Positions 5,356 through 9,976 of a stretch of 9,976 nucleotides of DNA are shown in pieces. The notes under the pieces were generated by a model. It was given only the letters and a program-made list of their open reading frames with translations. It did not search any database and was not told where the DNA came from. The DNA is from DATMXS01 sp050260275 (GTDB lineage Bacteria; Acidobacteriota; Terriglobia; Bryobacterales; Bryobacteraceae): contig JBLNBX010000060.1 in the NCBI GenBank assembly GCA_050260275.1, forward strand, positions 1-9,976, given 5' to 3'. Position 1 is the stretch's first letter. Each line of letters begins with the position of its first letter. Made by a program: the position numbers and the translations under genes.

Positions 5356-6527
5356 TGGCGCCGGCGGCGCCGGATGGGGAGCATGACGCGGCCTGCGACT
5401 GGCGCCGCATCGCACTCGGCAGCGGCGCTGGAATGTTCGTCGGCATGGGGCTCGGGCGCTTCTCGTATACGGCGATGGTGCCGGCGCTGGTGGAGGCGGG
5501 GTCTTTGTCCGCGGTCGAGGCCGGCCGCGTCGGCATGCTGAACATCTTCGGCTTCATGGCCGGGGCCGTGCTGTCGGCGCCGCTGCTGCGCGTGACTTCC
5601 GTGCATCGCGTGCTCGGCGTGGCGATCGCGCTGTCGTGGCTGGCGCTGGCCGCCTCCGGCGTGCCTGGCGGCTTCGCCTGGCTCGGCTTCTGGCGCGGGC
5701 TCGTCGGCGTGACCACCGGCGTCATCATGGTGCTGGGGTTGGCGCTGATCACGGCCACGGCGCCCGAGCGGCAGCGGCCGGTCGCGGCGAGCTTCGTGTT
5801 CGCAGGCGTCGGCATCGGTGTGCTGGGCGCGGGCACGCTGGTGCCGCTGCTGCTGGCGCACGGGCTTGCTGCGGCGTGGTCGGGGTTGGCGCTGGCAGGG
5901 GCGGCGGGCGTGGTGCTCGCACTGTGGGGCTGGCACGCAGCGCCGGAGCTCAGGGCGCCGCAGACATCTGCGCCCGCTGCGCCGATCCGCTGGGGGGCGC
6001 TGGCGGGTCTGCTGTTGGCGCACGCGCTGTTCTCGCTCGGCATCGTGGCGCACACGCTCTACTGGGTCGACTTCATCGCCCGCGGGCTCGGCCAGGGCAT
6101 GGTCGTGGGCGGCATGCACTGGAGCCTGGTCGGGGTGTTCTCGGTGCTCGGCCCATGGATCGCCGCGTGGCTGGCGCTGCGCGTTGGAGCGGCCTGGGGG
6201 CTGGTGATCGGCTTCGTTAGCCTCGGCGCGGGCATCGGTGCGCCGGCGCTTTGGCCGGCGGCGCCGATCCTCGTTGCGTCGTCGGCACTGTTCGGCGCGC
6301 AACCCGGCATGTCGAGCCTGATGGCAGTGCGCGCACGCGAGCTCGGCACGGCGCAGGCCATGCCGCGCATCATGCGGGCGATGATCCTCGCCAACGCGTG
6401 CGGCGCGGTGACGGGCGGGGTCGCGGTGCCGATGCTTTATGCGGCGACCGGCGGGCACGCGGCGCTGTTCCTGCTCGGAGGCGGGGCGATGCTGCTGGGG
6501 GCGGTGGCGGCATGGCCGCGCCGCTGA
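5355..6527 (+). CDS. YbfB/YjiJ family MFS transporter
   Basis: A 390-residue, highly hydrophobic protein of the major facilitator superfamily with about 12 predicted membrane segments. The N-terminal SGAGMFVGMGLGRFSYTAMV (residues 23-42), followed by LSAVEAGRVGMLNIFGFMAG, is the characteristic opening of the YbfB/YjiJ subgroup, and RGLVGVTTGVIMVLGLALIT matches its fourth-segment region. It should act in the inner membrane as a secondary transporter or exporter; substrates of this subgroup are mostly unknown. The ATG at 5355 overlaps the preceding TGA (5353-5355) as TGATG, indicating translational coupling with the exported protein upstream. The stop codon directly abuts the stop of the convergent membrane-protein gene. 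Confidence 0.88.
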   Translation: MAPAAPDGEHDAACDWRRIALGSGAGMFVGMGLGRFSYTAMVPALVEAGSLSAVEAGRVGMLNIFGFMAGAVLSAPLLRVTSVHRVLGVAIALSWLALAASGVPGGFAWLGFWRGLVGVTTGVIMVLGLALITATAPERQRPVAASFVFAGVGIGVLGAGTLVPLLLAHGLAAAWSGLALAGAAGVVLALWGWHAAPELRAPQTSAPAAPIRWGALAGLLLAHALFSLGIVAHTLYWVDFIARGLGQGMVVGGMHWSLVGVFSVLGPWIAAWLALRVGAAWGLVIGFVSLGAGIGAPALWPAAPILVASSALFGAQPGMSSLMAVRARELGTAQAMPRIMRAMILANACGAVTGGVAVPMLYAATGGHAALFLLGGGAMLLGAVAAWPRR

Positions 6528-7346
6528 TCAGCGCCGCAGCCAGCCGAGCCCGTGGCGCGCGACGATCAGCATCAGGTTCCAGGCGATGCAGATGCCGAGG
6601 CCGATCAGCAGCGCCGGCGCCGTGCCGATCCGGCGGATGGAGAGCTGGGCGACGATGAAGGCGATCACCATGCCGATCAGGCCGCTGATCGAGTGCGCCA
6701 TCAGCGCGGCCGTGGCGGGACCGCCGATGCGCGGGTGCAGCACCAGGATGAGGCTCGAGAAGATGACGGGAACCACGGTCAGGATGCCGGTGACCATCGG
6801 CGGAGTGTGTGCGCTGACGATGGTCACCACGCCGACGGTTGCCGCCACCAGCATCGCGCGCAAGGGCAGATCAATCCACCTCTTCTGAGCCTGCACTATG
6901 ATGCCCGCGTGCTTGAAGTAGCCGGATACGGGAACCGCCACCACGAACACGGCCGCGGTGAGAAGCGCGGCCTCGATCTGCGTCCAGGCGTGCGATCGGA
7001 TGGCGAGCGCCGCGAGGGCCCACGCCAGCAGCGCCCCGCCGAGGCTTGCGCCGACGCCGAAGCGGAGCGCCAGCAGGCAGTAGGTGAGCGCGAAGATGGG
7101 CGTGGCGGCCGAGATGGCCGTGCTGCCGATCAGGCTCTGGGCGAGGTAGTCGGGGCCGTGATCGAGCGCCAGGAAGAGATAGATGGGTCCGGTGTAGATC
7201 GGGAGCGAGGCGGTCATGGCGCCGAGGAATGGCCCGACCCGCTCCGACAGCAGCGCGACGCAGACGACGAACGCTGCGGTTGCCGCCATCTTGGCGACGA
7301 GCACGGCGAGCCCGGCACTCTCGGCAAGCGGCGTTGCCTCGGTCAC
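6528..7346 (-). CDS. Integral membrane protein of unknown function with an internal repeat
   Basis: A 272-residue protein starting with GTG at 7346-7344, with about 8-9 hydrophobic segments and almost no soluble part, so it lies in the inner membrane. I do not recognise a named family. Two halves look related: residues about 20-95 (GPFLGAMTASLPIYTGPIYL) and about 163-236 (PPMVTGILTVVPVIFSSLIL) share a Pro-containing segment, a following loop with Gly-Pro, and a closing hydrophobic stretch. That suggests an old duplication, as in many small transporters. Its start lies 27 bases after the bpt stop on the same strand, so the two are probably one operon. A transport role is an inference only. Confidence 0.75.
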   Translation of the reverse strand: MTEATPLAESAGLAVLVAKMAATAAFVVCVALLSERVGPFLGAMTASLPIYTGPIYLFLALDHGPDYLAQSLIGSTAISAATPIFALTYCLLALRFGVGASLGGALLAWALAALAIRSHAWTQIEAALLTAAVFVVAVPVSGYFKHAGIIVQAQKRWIDLPLRAMLVAATVGVVTIVSAHTPPMVTGILTVVPVIFSSLILVLHPRIGGPATAALMAHSISGLIGMVIAFIVAQLSIRRIGTAPALLIGLGICIAWNLMLIVARHGLGWLRR

Positions 7347-7373
7347 GCTACAGGCCCACCGCTCGCCGCTGCC

Positions 7374-8117
7374 TCAGGTTCTGATCCAGCCGTTCGGGCC
7401 GAGCCGCTCCTGCGGGCAGAAGCGGTTCTTGTAGGCCATCTTGCGCGAGCCTTCGATCCAGTAGCCGAGGTACAGATAGGGCAGCCCGAGGCGGCGGGCG
7501 TACTCGATGTGATCGAGGATCATGTGCGTGCCGAGGCTGCGCTCGGTCTCATCGGGCTCGTAGAAGCTGTAGACCATGGAGATGCCGTCCGAGAGGCGGT
7601 CGCAGAGCGCCACGGCCTTGAGCGGCCACGTGTCGGGGCGGCCTTCCGCCGCGTTCTCCGGCTTCAGACGGTACTCGGTGATGAAGGTATCGATGATGGA
7701 GTCCTCGACCATCATGGCGTAGTCGAGCACGGTCATGTCGGCCATGCCGCCGTCGCTGTGGCGCGCATCGATGTAGCCACGGAACAGACTGTACTGCTCG
7801 GCGGTGGGCACGGGCGCGGTGCGACGGACGTGGAGGTCGCGGTTTCTGTCGATCACGCGCCGCATGGAGCGGCCGGGCACGAAGTCGGCGACGAGCACGC
7901 GCACGGAGACGCACGCCTGACAGCCTTCGCAGTAAGGCATGTAGGCGATGTTCTGGCTGCGACGGAACCCGCCCTTGAGCAGATTGTCGATGAGGGCCGG
8001 AGGCTTGTCGTGCGTCAGGTGGGTGAAGAGCTTGCGCTCGGATCGGCCTGGAAGATAGGGGCACGGTTGAGGAGCCGTCACATAAAACTCTGGGAAGTGT
8101 TTTTGCTGCTCGCTCAT
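7374..8117 (-). CDS. bpt: Arginyl/leucyl-tRNA-protein transferase (Bpt/ATE family)
   Basis: A 247-residue cytoplasmic enzyme of the ATE1/Bpt family, which transfers an amino acid from aminoacyl-tRNA to the N-terminus of proteins and so marks them for ClpS/ClpAP degradation (N-degron pathway). Family hallmarks are visible: the N-terminal CPYLPGRSERKLFTHL (Cys19), the cluster YCEGCQACVSVRV (Cys63, Cys66, Cys69), SFYEPDETERSLGTHMILDH (184-203) and YLYLGYWIEGSRKMAYKNRF near the C-terminus. The length is normal. Bacterial members are often labelled arginyltransferase, but characterised Bpt enzymes attach leucine to N-terminal Asp or Glu, so that reaction is the more likely one. The gene lies near hemB, an association seen in other Hyphomicrobiales. 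A candidate promoter lies upstream at 8153-8182, and the membrane-protein gene follows closely. Confidence 0.95.
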   Translation of the reverse strand: MSEQQKHFPEFYVTAPQPCPYLPGRSERKLFTHLTHDKPPALIDNLLKGGFRRSQNIAYMPYCEGCQACVSVRVLVADFVPGRSMRRVIDRNRDLHVRRTAPVPTAEQYSLFRGYIDARHSDGGMADMTVLDYAMMVEDSIIDTFITEYRLKPENAAEGRPDTWPLKAVALCDRLSDGISMVYSFYEPDETERSLGTHMILDHIEYARRLGLPYLYLGYWIEGSRKMAYKNRFCPQERLGPNGWIRT

Positions 8118-8152
8118 CCCGCACGCCGCTCACAAGCACCCTACTCGCATTC

Positions 8153-8182
8153 ACTCTAGGTGAGCGGGCCTTGTTCAATCAA
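8153..8182 (-). promoter_or_regulatory. Candidate promoter for bpt
   Basis: On the minus strand TTGATT (8182-8177) and TAGAGT (8158-8153) are separated by 18 bases, acceptable -35 and -10 elements for a housekeeping promoter. They lie 36 bases before the bpt ATG, in the 92-base gap after the LivH-type gene. The match is only moderate. Confidence 0.3.
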
Positions 8183-8209
8183 GTGCAGCAGCAAGCCGTG
8201 ATCGGAAGG

Positions 8210-9604
8210 TCAGCCGCGATGCGGATCGAGCTCGGGAGTTCCCTGCAAGCCGCCGGGGCGCAACACCAGAACGATGGCCAGCACCGCGTAGATGACGGGA
8301 TCGCGCAACTCGATGGGAAACAACGCAGACCACAACGATTCCGCAGCGCCGAGCAGAAGGCCGCCAAGGAAGGCACCGTGAACGGAGCCGATGCCGCCGA
8401 GTATCGCGGCAATGAGCGCCTTGAGCCCAATGAGCAATCCGCCGGAGTGGGTAACACCGCCGTAATAGAGCGTCGTCACTGCGCCGCCGAGGCCCGCCAT
8501 CAGCGAAGCGAGCAGGAACGCCTTCAGCAGAACGGTGCTCGGGCTCAATCCAAACAGCTCGGCAGCGAGCGGATCATCAGCACACGCGCGCCAAGCGCGG
8601 CCAAAGCGTGAGCGGCGCATGGCGCTGATGATGCAGTAGGCGGAAAGGAGCGCGATGAGCGTGACGGCGAGCGCCATCGGCGTGACGCTGACGACGAAAT
8701 CGCCGGAGCGCGCGACGCCGAACGGCGTGTTGAACAGCGGCGGCGCCCAGCGCATGCCGGAGCCTTGGGCGATGCGCACGTACTCGGAGAGAAAGATGGC
8801 GAGGCCAGTGCTGGCGATGAGCACCACCTGGCCGCGCTGTCGCGCAATCGGTGCAAAGACGAGGCGTGCAGCGAACGCGCCGTACGTGGCACTGACCCAT
8901 AGCGCGACGGCCAGCGCCGCAAAGAGACTGATGCCGACCGCGCCTATGCCGCCGGCGGCCACGAGCCCGAGCAGCGCACCGTATCCTGCGAGCGTGGACA
9001 GATCGCCGAACGCGAGGTTGATGCGTCCGATCAGGCCGTAGACGAGCGCATAGGCGGAGGCCAGCAGGCCGTAGAGCGCCATCTGCGGCAGGGCCGCAAT
9101 GAGGCTTTGCAGGGTCGTTGCGGCCGTCCACGAGATCTGCGGCACGCGATCCGCGTTGACGATCGGTGTCGGATCGGCGGCGAGCGCGCCCACGCCCTCG
9201 AGCCAAAACCGGCGCAGGAAATAGAGACGGACCGGCCCGAGCCTGGCGCTCTCGGTGGCGACGCCTTCGAGGTGTCGCGGCAGCAAGGCGCCGGTGCGGT
9301 CGGCGGAGAAGGTGCATGCGAGCGAGCGCGGCACGACGCCGTTCATTTCCGTCTCGATCTGGTAGAGGATCTTCACGCCGCGGCCGTCGGCGAGCGAATG
9401 CGTTGCCAGGATCTTCAGGCCGGCGAGCGACGGATTGAGCGCGGGCAGAATGGAGCGGCACATGCGCGCTTCCTCGGCGTCGATGACGCGCGCACATCCG
9501 CCGAGCGCCAGCACGGCCAGCACGATAAGCAGGGCTTGCCAACACTGGCCCGCGGCTGCGCGGCGGCGCCAGCTCCAATTGGTCTGCAGCGCGGCCCGGA
9601 CCAC
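8210..9604 (-). CDS. livH: Branched-chain amino-acid ABC transporter permease (LivH type) with extra N-terminal domain
   Basis: A 464-residue protein starting with GTG at 9604-9602. Residues about 165-450 form a LivH-type permease of about 8 membrane segments: YALVYGLIGRINLAFGDLST (185-204) is the typical first signature, and RFGRAWRACADDPLAAELFG (333-352) is the cytoplasmic loop that contacts the ATPases. Such permeases import branched-chain amino acids or related compounds with LivM, LivF, LivG and a binding protein, none of which is visible here. The first about 160 residues are extra compared with the usual length of about 290-300. A hydrophobic helix ends in LALGGC (Cys37), a lipobox-like site, followed by a soluble segment of about 120 residues with two more cysteines. 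I recall similar long permeases in other Hyphomicrobiales. A GGGAGG lies only 2 bases before the GTG, so the exact start is uncertain. It follows hemB by 10 bases. Confidence 0.87.
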   Translation of the reverse strand: MVRAALQTNWSWRRRAAAGQCWQALLIVLAVLALGGCARVIDAEEARMCRSILPALNPSLAGLKILATHSLADGRGVKILYQIETEMNGVVPRSLACTFSADRTGALLPRHLEGVATESARLGPVRLYFLRRFWLEGVGALAADPTPIVNADRVPQISWTAATTLQSLIAALPQMALYGLLASAYALVYGLIGRINLAFGDLSTLAGYGALLGLVAAGGIGAVGISLFAALAVALWVSATYGAFAARLVFAPIARQRGQVVLIASTGLAIFLSEYVRIAQGSGMRWAPPLFNTPFGVARSGDFVVSVTPMALAVTLIALLSAYCIISAMRRSRFGRAWRACADDPLAAELFGLSPSTVLLKAFLLASLMAGLGGAVTTLYYGGVTHSGGLLIGLKALIAAILGGIGSVHGAFLGGLLLGAAESLWSALFPIELRDPVIYAVLAIVLVLRPGGLQGTPELDPHRG

Positions 9605-9614
9605 AACCTCCCGC

Positions 9615-9976
9615 TCAGGCGCTCGATTTCAGGATCTTGGCGGCTGCTGGGGCAAAGTAGGTCAACACGCCGTCAGCGCCGGCGCGCTTGAAGGCAATCA
9701 GGCTCTCCATCATGACGCGGTCGCCGTCGAGCCAGCCGTTCAGCGCCGCGGCCCGCAGCATCGTGTACTCGCCCGAGACCTGATAGGCGAAGGTGGGAAC
9801 GCCGAACGCATCCTTCACGCGTCGCACGATGTCGAGATACGGCATGCCGGGCTTCACCATCACCATGTCGGCGCCTTCGGCGATGTCGAGCTCCGCCTCG
9901 CGCAGCGCCTCGCGTGCGTTCGGCGGATCCATCTGGTACGTGCGCCGGTCGCCCATCTGCGGCGCGGACTCCGCGG
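9615..9976 (-). CDS. hemB: Delta-aminolevulinic acid dehydratase (porphobilinogen synthase), C-terminal part
   Basis: The frame enters from the right edge and ends with TGA at 9617-9615, giving about 120 C-terminal residues of HemB. The enzyme condenses two 5-aminolevulinate molecules to porphobilinogen in tetrapyrrole (heme) synthesis in the cytoplasm. Diagnostic segments are GDRRTYQMDPPN, MVMVKPGMPYLDIV, which holds the Schiff-base lysine, YQVSGEYTML, and KRAGADGVLTYFAP. The rest, including the metal-binding region and first active-site lysine, lies outside the window. The downstream LivH-type gene begins 10 bases after its stop, so they may share a transcript. Confidence 0.96.
   Translation of the reverse strand, partial: AESAPQMGDRRTYQMDPPNAREALREAELDIAEGADMVMVKPGMPYLDIVRRVKDAFGVPTFAYQVSGEYTMLRAAALNGWLDGDRVMMESLIAFKRAGADGVLTYFAPAAAKILKSSA

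Noticed and set aside
5337..6458. Open frame of 373 codons on the minus strand
   Set aside because: It is antisense to the well-supported MFS gene and is Arg/His/Pro-rich with no recognisable motif.
6552..8159. Long open frame (535 codons) on the plus strand
   Set aside because: It lies antisense to the membrane-protein and bpt genes, its product is His/Asp/Arg/Gly-rich without a domain, and such long shadow frames are usual opposite real genes in high-GC DNA.

Overview
The window is GC-rich DNA from an alphaproteobacterium, most likely a member of Hyphomicrobiales (Rhizobiales). This rests on the high GC content (one counted line, 5941-6000, is 80% G+C), the hemB and arginyl/leucyl-transferase neighbourhood, and two copies of the hairpin repeat common between genes in this group (CCCTCTCCC...GGGAGAGGG followed by TTRGGGTGAGGGGC). 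No rRNA, tRNA, CRISPR array or transposase was seen.

Left part (1-3005). The 5' end of an unidentified gene runs off the left edge on the minus strand and reads in frame through the first repeat copy. To its right is a compact restriction-modification module of lower and variable GC (counted lines of 62%, 50% and 42% G+C). It holds a cytosine-C5 methyltransferase (425-1642), a Vsr mismatch endonuclease just downstream (1644-2069), and a convergent 283-residue gene (2042-2893). That last gene carries a D...ExK nuclease-like signature and is the best candidate for the cognate restriction enzyme. The methyltransferase would protect the host, Vsr would repair T:G mismatches left by deamination of 5-methylcytosine, and the third protein would cut unmodified DNA. 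The module looks acquired, and it lies between two directly oriented copies of the hairpin repeat.

Middle part (3006-4750). A GFA/CENP-V-type zinc-binding protein (minus) is followed by the second repeat copy and the N-terminal remnant of a DUF559 nuclease (plus). Next comes a small winged-helix-like protein (minus) with a strong inverted repeat directly upstream of its start. About 500 bases without a credible gene follow, containing a nested palindrome.

Right part (4750-9976). A predicted exported protein and a YbfB/YjiJ-type MFS transporter share a TGATG junction on the plus strand. The MFS stop codon abuts the stop of a convergent integral membrane protein. From there to the right edge everything is on the minus strand: hemB (C-terminal part), a LivH-type branched-chain amino-acid permease with an unusual lipobox-bearing N-terminal domain, the N-degron aminoacyl-transferase bpt/ate, and the membrane protein. 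The last two probably form one transcript.
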